DNA from: Gammaproteobacteria bacterium
GTDB taxonomy: Bacteria; Pseudomonadota; Gammaproteobacteria; UBA4575
Direction: 5' to 3'
Length of the DNA: 64,000 bases
Assembly: GCA_022824965.1 (NCBI GenBank)
Contig: JAJDYY010000006.1
Location: 310,001-374,000, forward strand
The notes under the pieces are model-generated. The model had not been told where the DNA came from and did not search any database. It was given only the letters and a program-made list of their open reading frames with translations. The position numbers and the translations under genes were made by a program. Positions 38,966-46,661 of this stretch are shown piece by piece (the stretch's first letter is position 1; every line of letters starts with the position of its first letter).

Positions 38966-39041
38966 AGAAATATCCTGCAAAGTACCGGCCAATCTGCGAC
39001 GAGGGCTCTATAAGTTATTGATTTTATACTGACTAAAAGAG

Positions 39042-39068
39042 TTAGCACTCTATATAAAAGAGTGCTAA
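39042..39068 (+). promoter_or_regulatory. CIRCE operator (HrcA site) upstream of rpoH
   Basis: A perfect TTAGCACTC (39042-39050), nine-base AT-rich spacer and GAGTGCTAA (39060-39068). The arms are identical to those of the groESL CIRCE. The spacer TATATAAAA could itself be a -10 region (with CTGACT at 39029-39034 as a -35, spacing 16), and an alternative TATACT lies at 39025-39030. Either way HrcA binding should hinder rpoH transcription. The operator ends 56 bases before the rpoH start. Confidence 0.96.
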
Positions 39069-39124
39069 TATTGGTGCTGAAGAAAATTGAACCGAACACT
39101 CCAACAGGGGAGAACCTGAAAAAC

Positions 39125-39988
39125 GTGGCGACATCCATACAACCCTTGCAAGCTTCGACGGCGATTTCCACGGCGAACCTGGACAGCTATATCGCCTCGA
39201 CGCTGCAGATTCCGGTGCTGAGCATGGAAGAGGAACATGCCCTGGCGCTGCGCCTGTATGAGGACAATGACCTGGATGCCGCACGTACCCTGATCATTCA
39301 CAACCTGCGGTTCGTGATCCACGTGGCGCGCGGGTACCTGGGGTACGGCCTGCCGCTGGCAGACCTGGTCCAGGAAGGCAATGTCGGGTTGATGAAGGCC
39401 GTCAACCGCTTCGACCCGCACAAGGGGGTTCGCCTGGTCTCGTTTGCGGTCCACTGGATTCGCGCCGAGATCCATGAGTTCGTACTGCGCAACTGGCGCA
39501 TCGTCAAGGTTGCAACCACCAAGGCCCAGCGCAAGCTGTTCTTCAACCTGCGCAACTCCAAGAAGCGCCTGGCCTGGCTGAACCAGGAGGAAGTGGACAC
39601 GGTCGCCAGGGAGCTGGGGGTCAAGCGCAGCGAAGTGGTGGAGATGGAAAAACGGCTTAGCGGTCACGATCTCGGTTTTGACCAGGACCTTGATGATCAC
39701 AAGGATGAATCCGGCCACTTCGCGCCGGCGGCCTACCTGAGCCACGAAGAAGACAACCCGGAACAACAGGCGGAAACCGAGGACTGGGAATCTCACCAGG
39801 CCCGGCAATTGCAGGCTGCACTGGATGTACTGGATGAGCGCAGCCGGGATATCATCGCGCAACGCTGGCTGGGCGAGGAACGGGCCACCCTGCAGGAGCT
39901 TGCCGCCAAGTACAAGGTTTCGGCCGAGCGCATACGCCAGTTGGAGAGCAACGCCATCCAGGCGCTCAAGGCTGCGGTCGTCAGCTGA
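39125..39988 (+). CDS. rpoH: RNA polymerase heat-shock sigma factor RpoH (sigma-32)
   Basis: 287 residues from the GTG at 39125, close to 284 in E. coli. A GTG at 39062 in the same frame lies within the CIRCE operator and has no ribosome site. [10 protein letters not shown] at the N-terminus, the region 2 core with [18 protein letters not shown], the RpoH box QRKLFFNLR, and the region 4 helix-turn-helix near the C-terminus are all present. It directs polymerase to heat-shock promoters. The ftsYEX-rpoH order is conserved; the CIRCE in front of it is the notable feature. It converges with cox15, with nine bases between them. Confidence 0.97.
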   Translation: MATSIQPLQASTAISTANLDSYIASTLQIPVLSMEEEHALALRLYEDNDLDAARTLIIHNLRFVIHVARGYLGYGLPLADLVQEGNVGLMKAVNRFDPHKGVRLVSFAVHWIRAEIHEFVLRNWRIVKVATTKAQRKLFFNLRNSKKRLAWLNQEEVDTVARELGVKRSEVVEMEKRLSGHDLGFDQDLDDHKDESGHFAPAAYLSHEEDNPEQQAETEDWESHQARQLQAALDVLDERSRDIIAQRWLGEERATLQELAAKYKVSAERIRQLESNAIQALKAAVVS

Positions 39989-39997
39989 CTACCGGCG

Positions 39998-41038
39998 TTA
40001 CCACCGCGTCTCGCTGTGGGCGAGATACACCAGGGTTACTACACTGAGCAGCAGCAATGCGGCACCGCCGTTGTGCAGGACGGCCACCGCGATCGGCAGG
40101 TGCAAAACGATATTCGAGACGCCCAGGGTCAACTGGATCAACAGTAACAGCAGGGTCACCACGCTGGCGATGCGCAACGAGGCGGTGGCGGTGCTTGTGA
40201 CCAGCAGGTAGGCCAGCAGTACCGCCCAGTAGGCAGCCACCACGACGGCCATGTACCGGTGGCTCAGGTGAATGGCCGTGCGTGCCGGATTGTCCAGCAC
40301 CCCGAATTCGTAATTGGTGCCGAGGCCCCGCCAGAACACGAAACCTTCCCTGAAATCCATGGGCGGCCACCACTGTCCCTGGCAGGTTGGAAAATCCGTA
40401 CAGGCCAGCGCTGCGTAATTGGCACTGGTCCAGCCGCCGAGAACAATCTGACCGATCAGCAACAACAGGCCGATCACCAGCATCGGCAGGACCGCAGGGT
40501 CGAGGCGCTGGCGGTAGATCATCCGCTCGGTACCGGTCGCCAGGTACGTCCACCACAGGAGCGACAACACGGCAAAGCCCCCGATCAGGTGCAGCATGAC
40601 GATCACCGGCTTGAGCAGCAGGGTCACGGTCCACATCCCGAGCAGGGACTGAAAAACCACCAGGAACACCAGGAACACCGGCAGGCCGACAGGCTGCCCG
40701 GGGTCCTTGCGGTTGCGCAGGCCCATGACGGCCAGAAACACGATCAGGATGCCAAGGATGCCCGCAACGTAACGGTGAAGCATTTCTTTCCAGGCCTTGT
40801 CTGCTTCCACAGCACGCTCGGGGAAGGCCTGGTTGGCCTGCAGGATTTCCTGGACCGATTCCGGAACCCCCAGCAGGTGGCCGTAACATCCCGGCCAGTC
40901 CGGGCAGCCCAGCCCGGCATCGGAAAGACGCACGTAGGCCCCCAGCACCACCACCAGCAAGGCCAGTGCGCAACTGAACAGGGCCAGGTTCCGGAACCGG
41001 TTTATGCGTTTACTGTCCATCTGTCTCGTAACACTCAT
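39998..41038 (-). CDS. ctaA: heme A synthase (COX15/CtaA)
   Basis: 346 residues with eight predicted membrane helices. The motif GCPDWPGCYG after helix 1, MLHRYVAG, MLHLIGGFAV, HLSHRYMAV and VLHNGGAALLLL hold the heme-binding His residues. It oxidises the C8 methyl of heme O to formyl for aa3-type cytochrome oxidase. The longer COX15 type matches aerobic proteobacteria. No oxidase or cyoE/ctaB gene is in the window. An in-frame ATG six codons later is also a possible start. Confidence 0.95.
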   Translation of the reverse strand: MSVTRQMDSKRINRFRNLALFSCALALLVVVLGAYVRLSDAGLGCPDWPGCYGHLLGVPESVQEILQANQAFPERAVEADKAWKEMLHRYVAGILGILIVFLAVMGLRNRKDPGQPVGLPVFLVFLVVFQSLLGMWTVTLLLKPVIVMLHLIGGFAVLSLLWWTYLATGTERMIYRQRLDPAVLPMLVIGLLLLIGQIVLGGWTSANYAALACTDFPTCQGQWWPPMDFREGFVFWRGLGTNYEFGVLDNPARTAIHLSHRYMAVVVAAYWAVLLAYLLVTSTATASLRIASVVTLLLLLIQLTLGVSNIVLHLPIAVAVLHNGGAALLLLSVVTLVYLAHSETRW

Positions 41039-41102
41039 GCATACCTTCGGTGCAGTAATTTCCTTTGTCCGGCATCCACGACCGGCGGTCCCCTGCCGTC
41101 AC

Positions 41103-41990
41103 CTACCGCTGTCTGCCTTGCAGGTGCTCGACCGGCACCCTGATCTCGTGGTCGTCCGCAGCTTCAAGAACGGGGTCCGCCGACTTGCGGGCATACCCGT
41201 AAATCACTTCGTAGCTTGCCGGCAGCAAGCCACTGTCCAGGCGGAAATCCTCGTAGGCCCGCACCAGCGCGTTGTATTTCTGCCGGCCCATCAACCCCGG
41301 GGCCGTGGGTTGTGCGGGGCCGAATTTGCCACGGCTGCCGGTGTTTTTCAGATCCTGCAACAGTTGCGACAGGGATTGATATTGAATATCGATCATCTCC
41401 ATGTCAACGACCGGGTCCGCGAAACGTTCTGCCAGCAGCAGATCGCCGATATGGTGCATGTCCACGAACTCGTGCACATGCCGGTAATCGTCCAGCCTCG
41501 CAAAACTGTCACGCAACTGGTGCAGGGTATCGGGTCCGAACGTGGAAAATATCAGCACGCCGTCGAGGCGCAGCACCCGCATGCATTCTGAAAATACCCG
41601 TGACAGGTTCGCGCACCACTGAAACGTCGAAGAGGAAAAAATCAGGTCGACCGAGTCGTCGGCGAAGGGCAGTTGTTCGGCATCATTGCACACCAGTGCA
41701 CCGGCACACCCGGCATCCTGATGTCGGCGACACCACAACAGCATGGGCAAGGCTAGATCACAGGCCACCATCGAGCTGTTTGGAAATCGCGATGCCAGGC
41801 CCTTCAGGCTGCGACCGGTTGCAGTTCCGATATCAAGCACGAGCCGGGGCTGCAGCTTGAGCATGTCCACTCGTTCGAGAGTGCGCTCACAGACCTCATG
41901 CTGCAGTACAGCAGCGGAATCGTAACTGGCGGCGGCCTTCGCGAAATCATCGCGTACACGCTGCTTTCTTATGTCCACGTGCTTACCCAT
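41103..41990 (-). CDS. bioC: malonyl-ACP O-methyltransferase BioC
   Basis: 295 residues. Class I methyltransferase with SAM motif LDIGTATGRSLKGL and the BioC-like region DLIFSSSTFQWC followed by LIFSTFGPDTLHQLR. It methylates the free carboxyl of malonyl-ACP so that fatty acid synthesis can build the pimeloyl chain of biotin. Its start overlaps the end of bioH by eight bases, giving a bioH-bioC pair. Other biotin genes are not in the window. Confidence 0.95.
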   Translation of the reverse strand: MGKHVDIRKQRVRDDFAKAAASYDSAAVLQHEVCERTLERVDMLKLQPRLVLDIGTATGRSLKGLASRFPNSSMVACDLALPMLLWCRRHQDAGCAGALVCNDAEQLPFADDSVDLIFSSSTFQWCANLSRVFSECMRVLRLDGVLIFSTFGPDTLHQLRDSFARLDDYRHVHEFVDMHHIGDLLLAERFADPVVDMEMIDIQYQSLSQLLQDLKNTGSRGKFGPAQPTAPGLMGRQKYNALVRAYEDFRLDSGLLPASYEVIYGYARKSADPVLEAADDHEIRVPVEHLQGRQR

Positions 41991-42753
41991 GGATTTTCCT
42001 TTCCTCCACCCACTTCAAAAACCGTGCGGGATGCGAAACAAACGGGGCATGCCCGGCCCGGGCAACACGCTCGACCCGCGCATGCGGCCAAATGCGGCCT
42101 GTAGCCTCGGCGGTCTCGACAGGCAGCACCCGGTCCTCCTCGCCGTGCAGTAAATCGATGTGCAGCTGCGAGAGCCCGGCGTCTGTACGCACATCGACCT
42201 GCGCCAGCCAGTCCAGACCCCAGGCGATATCCCCGGACGGTCCCGGCGGACCGGACAGGGCCTTGCGAAGTGCCGAAAGCGCGGGTTTCGCGCCTTCGCT
42301 GTTGACGGTTTGCAGCGAACAGAATTTTTTCAGGGTCTGCTCGGGTGCCTGCGCAAACTGCCGCGAAAAATCCCGCAGCGCCGCAGGCGTCATGGCATGT
42401 GGCCAGTCTTGCGCCACGGTAAACCTCGGTGCGCTGGAGACCAGCATCACGCGCGCGACCCGGTCAGGATACTGCTGGGCATACAGCAGGGCCCACAGCC
42501 CTCCCAGGGACCAGCCCAGGAGGCTGGCCGTCGACGGCAACACCTCGGCAAGCAGTTGTATGCCCCGTTCAATGCTGCAATCCCAGCGCATGGCGTGACT
42601 GTATCCGTGCCCCGGCAGATCGATACACCAGACCCGGTGCTGCATGCCCAGCCCATCGATCACCTTGTGCCAGATTTTCGAACTCGAACCCCATCCATGT
42701 AACAATACAAGATTCGGACCCTGGCCGGATTTTGAGCAATACAGGTTAGACAC
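41983..42753 (-). CDS. bioH: pimeloyl-ACP methyl ester carboxylesterase BioH
   Basis: 256 residues, GTG start. Alpha/beta hydrolase with oxyanion motif LLHGWGSSS, nucleophile elbow LGWSLGGL and catalytic His near AGHAPFVSHP. It cleaves the methyl ester of pimeloyl-ACP after the BioC-protected chain is built. E. coli BioH has the same length. Its start codon is only ten bases from that of plsY on the other strand, so the promoters of the two genes must lie within each other's coding region. Confidence 0.95.
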   Translation of the reverse strand: MSNLYCSKSGQGPNLVLLHGWGSSSKIWHKVIDGLGMQHRVWCIDLPGHGYSHAMRWDCSIERGIQLLAEVLPSTASLLGWSLGGLWALLYAQQYPDRVARVMLVSSAPRFTVAQDWPHAMTPAALRDFSRQFAQAPEQTLKKFCSLQTVNSEGAKPALSALRKALSGPPGPSGDIAWGLDWLAQVDVRTDAGLSQLHIDLLHGEEDRVLPVETAEATGRIWPHARVERVARAGHAPFVSHPARFLKWVEERKIHG

Positions 42754-42763
42754 GGTACTTCGG

Positions 42764-43366
42764 ATGGGCGTAATCCTTCTTCAGGTCGCAGTGGTCATTG
42801 CGGCATATCTGCTGGGCTCGATCAACAGCGCAGTCCTGTCCAGCAAGGCCCTGCGCCTGACCGACCCGCGAACCGCCGGCTCCGGCAATCCCGGGGCCAC
42901 CAACGTATTGCGCGTGGGCAACAAGTCCGCCGCGGCGATCACGTTGCTGGGCGATGTCCTGAAAGGCTATCTCCCGGTTTTGCTGATCACCGTGCTCTCG
43001 GACGACCCGCGGCTGGCGGCGGCAGTCGGTCTGGCGGCACTGCTGGGTCATATCTTCCCAGTCTATTATCACTTTCGCGGCGGCAAAGGGGTAGCGACCA
43101 CATTGGGTGTCCTGCTGGCCATGGACTGGCTGCTCGGCGTATTCTGGATCCTGGTCTGGCTGGCCACGGCCTTGCTGTTGCGGTATTCATCCGTGGCCGC
43201 GATGACCGCCATGTCGGTCACCCTGGTCCTTGCGCTGGTGACCCCGTCCGAACAGATGTGGACCGCCGGGGTTCTCGTGGTCATCACCGCCCTGATCTTC
43301 TGGCGGCACCTCAGCAACATCCGCGACCTGCTGGCAGGAAAGGAGGTTCGGCTGGGCGAGGACTAG
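42764..43366 (+). CDS. plsY: acyl-phosphate glycerol-3-phosphate acyltransferase PlsY
   Basis: 200 residues from the ATG at 42764; the frame continues upstream inside antisense bioH and is not used. Five membrane helices with the three PlsY loops: YLLGSINSA, SGNPGATNVLR and HIFPVYYHFRGGKGVAT. It transfers acyl chains from acyl-phosphate to glycerol-3-phosphate, the first step of phospholipid synthesis. It is back to back with bioH and abuts tsaD: the two stop codons are adjacent with no base between. Confidence 0.97.
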   Translation: MGVILLQVAVVIAAYLLGSINSAVLSSKALRLTDPRTAGSGNPGATNVLRVGNKSAAAITLLGDVLKGYLPVLLITVLSDDPRLAAAVGLAALLGHIFPVYYHFRGGKGVATTLGVLLAMDWLLGVFWILVWLATALLLRYSSVAAMTAMSVTLVLALVTPSEQMWTAGVLVVITALIFWRHLSNIRDLLAGKEVRLGED

Positions 43367-44377
43367 TCAGACCTCCTCGAGAGCCCAGCGCGACTGAACC
43401 CGTATCGACAGCGGCTCCCGGCTGCCGCTTTGCAGCCTCAACAGGCCGAGCTGTGCGACCATGGCGGCATTGTCCGTGCAGAATTCGGGGGCCGGAAAGA
43501 TCACCTTCACACCCTGCTCGCCGAGTTGCTGCATCAGTTGCTGGCGCAGCTTCCGGTTCGCACCGACCCCACCGGCGACGACCAGCGTCTTCGAACCCGT
43601 ATGCTCGATGGCGCGTGCGGACTTGATTCTCAGGGTGTCCACGACCGCATCCTCAAAGGCCCGCGCCACGTCAGCGCGGTCCTGGGGGCCCGGCTTGCCA
43701 AGACCTTTCAGGGTATTCAGTACATGGGTTTTCAGCCCGCTGAAACTGAAATCGAGCCCTGCGCGCTTCACCATCGGGCGGGGAAACTCGAAACGTCCAG
43801 GGTCGCCCTGCTTGGCCAGTCGCTGGATCTGCGGCCCGCCCGGGTAGCCGAGACCCAGCATCAGCGCCACCTTGTCGAAGGCCTCGCCGACGGCATCATC
43901 GATGCTCTCGCCCAGCACGGTATAGCGTGCGACCGAGCGGACCTCGACCAGCAGGGTATGTCCCCCCGAGACCAGCAGGGCCACGTACGGGCATTCGGGG
44001 GCGGCATCCTCCAGCAGGGGGGCCAGCAGATGGGCCTCCATGTGATGCACCGCCACGGCCGGCTTGCCAAGCGCAAAGGCCAGGCTGCGACCGAGCCCCG
44101 CGCCCACCATCAGCGCACCCATCAGTCCCGGCCCCGAGGTGTAGGCGATGGCGTCGATATCCTCGCTCAGGGACAGCTGTGCCGTGCGCATTACAGTCTG
44201 GATCAGGGGGCCGAGCTTTCGGATATGGTCGCGTGAGGCCAGTTCCGGGACCACGCCCCCGTATTCGCTGTGCAGGGCCGACTGCGAAAACAGGTGGTGT
44301 GCCAGCAGTCCCTGGCGTTCGCAGATCACGGCAACGGCGGTTTCGTCACAGGAGGTTTCAATACCCAGTACTCGCAT
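43367..44377 (-). CDS. tsaD: tRNA threonylcarbamoyladenosine transferase TsaD
   Basis: 336 residues from the ATG at 44377, matching the family start [17 protein letters not shown]; codons upstream lie in the rpsU promoter region. The metal-binding motif [10 protein letters not shown] and the nucleotide-binding motif [13 protein letters not shown] are present. It forms the universal t6A37 modification of ANN-decoding tRNAs together with TsaB, TsaC and TsaE. The divergent rpsU across 211 bases is the standard gammaproteobacterial layout. Confidence 0.98.
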   Translation of the reverse strand: MRVLGIETSCDETAVAVICERQGLLAHHLFSQSALHSEYGGVVPELASRDHIRKLGPLIQTVMRTAQLSLSEDIDAIAYTSGPGLMGALMVGAGLGRSLAFALGKPAVAVHHMEAHLLAPLLEDAAPECPYVALLVSGGHTLLVEVRSVARYTVLGESIDDAVGEAFDKVALMLGLGYPGGPQIQRLAKQGDPGRFEFPRPMVKRAGLDFSFSGLKTHVLNTLKGLGKPGPQDRADVARAFEDAVVDTLRIKSARAIEHTGSKTLVVAGGVGANRKLRQQLMQQLGEQGVKVIFPAPEFCTDNAAMVAQLGLLRLQSGSREPLSIRVQSRWALEEV

Positions 44378-44514
44378 GCAGGCACTCCGGGGTGGTTCGT
44401 TCCGGCAAACATAGCATGGATCTTTGCCGGGCGATCGCCAAACAGGCTCGCATTCCTTGTAAATATGCCGAATCCTCAAGGCGGTCGAATCCATTGTTTC
44501 TGCTCAAAATATAT

Positions 44515-44542
44515 TTGAAATATAGGGACCGGCCGGTATAAT
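44515..44542 (+). promoter_or_regulatory. promoter of rpsU
   Basis: TTGAAA (44515-44520), a 16-base spacer and a perfect TATAAT (44537-44542), 46 bases before the rpsU start. This is one of the best-matching sigma-70 promoters in the window. Confidence 0.8.
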
Positions 44543-44588
44543 CGCGGTTCTTTTTGGTTTGAGCATCCCAGGATCAGGACAGTATTGA

Positions 44589-44804
44589 ATGCCCGGTGTA
44601 CGCGTAAAAGAAAATGAACCGTTCGACTTTGCCTTGCGGCGATTTCGACGCTCCTGCGAAAAAGCGGGCATCATTACCGAAGTACGCCGACGCGAATACT
44701 ATGAAAAGCCTACCGAGGTGCGCAAACGCAAGGCGGCCGCAGCCGTCAAGCGCAACCTGAAGCGCGTCGCGCGAACCAGCCTGCGCCGTCGCCGGCTCTA
44801 CTGA
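44589..44804 (+). CDS. rpsU: 30S ribosomal protein S21
   Basis: 71 residues, the family length. It begins [19 protein letters not shown] and has the very basic C-terminus RRRRLY. In E. coli rpsU heads the rpsU-dnaG-rpoD operon; here hemE follows instead, so dnaG and rpoD have moved. S21 helps mRNA and 16S rRNA pairing at initiation. Confidence 0.98.
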   Translation: MPGVRVKENEPFDFALRRFRRSCEKAGIITEVRRREYYEKPTEVRKRKAAAAVKRNLKRVARTSLRRRRLY

Positions 44805-44916
44805 ATCCCTTCCGGCCCACAACCCGGACAAGCTGCCCGAAGCGCGGGCCTGCGAACACATGCAAGTGGACCCGCTCTGGTGATAAATCCCTGTTTGCCG
44901 CTATACTCGAAGCGCT

Positions 44917-45978
44917 ATGCCGCCCTTACGAAACGATCTCCTGATCCGGGCACTGCTCAAGAAACCGGTCCCCCGGACCCCCCTGTGGATCATGCGCCAG
45001 GCGGGGCGCTATCTGCCTGAATACCGCGCCACGCGCAAGCGTGCCGGCGGCTTTTTGACCCTCTGCAAGACCCCGGAACTGGCCTGCGAGGTCACGCTGC
45101 AACCGGTGGAGCGCTTTGATCTCGATGCGGCGATTCTGTTCTCGGATATCCTGACCATCCCGGACGCGATGGGGCTGGGCCTTTCCTTCAGCGAGGGCGA
45201 AGGGCCCCGGTTTTCAAGGCCGGTATCCTGCATGAAAGATGTAGAACGCATCGCCGGCACCCGGCCCATGGACGGCCTGGAGTACGTGTTCGATGCGGTG
45301 CGCCTGATCCGGAGCGAACTGGACGGGCGGGTTCCGCTGATCGGATTTGCCGGCAGCCCGTGGACGCTTGCGACCTACATGGTGGAAGGTGAAACCAGCC
45401 GCGAGTTCCGCAAGATCAAGAGCCTGCTCTACACGCAGCCGGAAGTCCTCGAGCGGCTGCTTGAGATTCTGAGCCAGGCGGCGGCCGACTACCTGGCGGC
45501 ACAGATCCGTGCCGGCGCGCAGGCCGTGATGGTCTTTGACACCTGGGGGGGTGTACTGTCCCGGGAAGCCTACCTGAAATACTCCCTGCAACCCATGCAG
45601 CACATCGTCTCGGAACTGCTGCGACTCGAGACCTCACACACGGTTCCCGTCATTTTGTTCACCAAGGGAGTCGGAACTGAGCTCGTGAACCTCGCGGCCA
45701 CAGGATGCCATGCGGTGGGACTGGACTGGACCATGGAGCTGGACCAGGCCCGGGCGCAGGTGGGCACAAGGGTTGCCCTGCAAGGCAACCTCGACCCGGC
45801 GGTACTGTATGCGCCGGACCCGGTCATCCGCGGCGAGGTCCGGAAAGTGCTGGAGAAATACGGCCAGGGCAGCGGTCACGTCTTCAACCTGGGCCACGGA
45901 ATCCAGAAATACGTGGACCCGGAAAAAGTCACGGTCCTGGTGGATGCCGTCAAGGAGCTCAGTCCCGCCTTTCATTAG
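44917..45978 (+). CDS. hemE: uroporphyrinogen decarboxylase
   Basis: 353 residues, the usual length. It begins with the catalytic arginine-rich motif [29 protein letters not shown] and [15 protein letters not shown] are further family motifs. It removes four carboxyl groups from uroporphyrinogen III to give coproporphyrinogen III in heme synthesis. A TATACT -10-like box lies at 44902-44907 but its -35 region is weak, so hemE may also be read from rpsU. Confidence 0.98.
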   Translation: MPPLRNDLLIRALLKKPVPRTPLWIMRQAGRYLPEYRATRKRAGGFLTLCKTPELACEVTLQPVERFDLDAAILFSDILTIPDAMGLGLSFSEGEGPRFSRPVSCMKDVERIAGTRPMDGLEYVFDAVRLIRSELDGRVPLIGFAGSPWTLATYMVEGETSREFRKIKSLLYTQPEVLERLLEILSQAAADYLAAQIRAGAQAVMVFDTWGGVLSREAYLKYSLQPMQHIVSELLRLETSHTVPVILFTKGVGTELVNLAATGCHAVGLDWTMELDQARAQVGTRVALQGNLDPAVLYAPDPVIRGEVRKVLEKYGQGSGHVFNLGHGIQKYVDPEKVTVLVDAVKELSPAFH

Positions 45979-46043
45979 CCGGCACAGGCAGTTGCACCTG
46001 CCCGCACGGGGTCCGGGATCGCAGGACCGGTACAGGGCTGGGC

Positions 46044-46655
46044 TTACGGTGCCTTGTTGCGCGCGTACCCGAGCAGGCTGGCCAGCGCCTTGCCGTTCAT
46101 TCTTTGCGCGCTGCGGTGGTGCGTCTTGCTTTTCGGCGGCTGGTGTTGCTGGCGCAAGCTGAAAACGGTGATGTCGATTTCATGTTCGCGGTACGTGAAC
46201 ACCAAAACGGGCAGGCAGCTGTAGTGGCGCCGTTGCCCGAAATGCCGGTCTGCCAGTCGCACTGCCATGCCGCGACGCTGCAACAGCGCCAGGACCTCCT
46301 CGGTGCAGTCGCAGGAGACGTGCAGGCTGATCGGTGTTTCCGCCCCCGCGGTACCTTCGAGCACGGGACCGGTCAGGTAGGGGCAATACGGGGTCAGCCA
46401 GTTCATCACGGTCAGGGCCGTACACCGCATGTTCCGAAGGACACGTTCATGGTCAGGCAGAAAAGTCCGCGTGAATGACCGGATGGCGGACTCGATCTCG
46501 ACATTGCTGGGCAGTGCCACCCCCTGCAGCGCATGCAGGCGCTCACGGGCCTTGCACTTGGCTTTCTGGTAGTCGTGCACCCCTTCGCTGACAATGATCC
46601 TGGCAGCTTCCTGAGCGAGCTCCAACCGAAGCCGGTCCTGTTTTCTTACAGCCAC
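46044..46655 (-). CDS. conserved hypothetical protein beside mrcA
   Basis: 203 residues; I do not recognise the family with certainty. The N-terminal half is helical and basic (MAVRKQDRLRLELAQEAARI, then a segment with KAKCKARERLHAL). The middle contains YCPYLTGPVLEGTAGAETPISLHVSCDCTEEV split by a hydrophobic stretch, resembling the core strand pattern of nucleotidyltransferase-like folds, but I see no clear GS-x-D pair. There is no signal peptide or membrane helix. It lies six bases after the mrcA stop on the same strand and converges with hemE, so it is probably the distal gene of an mrcA operon. Confidence 0.75.
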   Translation of the reverse strand: MAVRKQDRLRLELAQEAARIIVSEGVHDYQKAKCKARERLHALQGVALPSNVEIESAIRSFTRTFLPDHERVLRNMRCTALTVMNWLTPYCPYLTGPVLEGTAGAETPISLHVSCDCTEEVLALLQRRGMAVRLADRHFGQRRHYSCLPVLVFTYREHEIDITVFSLRQQHQPPKSKTHHRSAQRMNGKALASLLGYARNKAP

Positions 46656-46661
46656 GATTCG

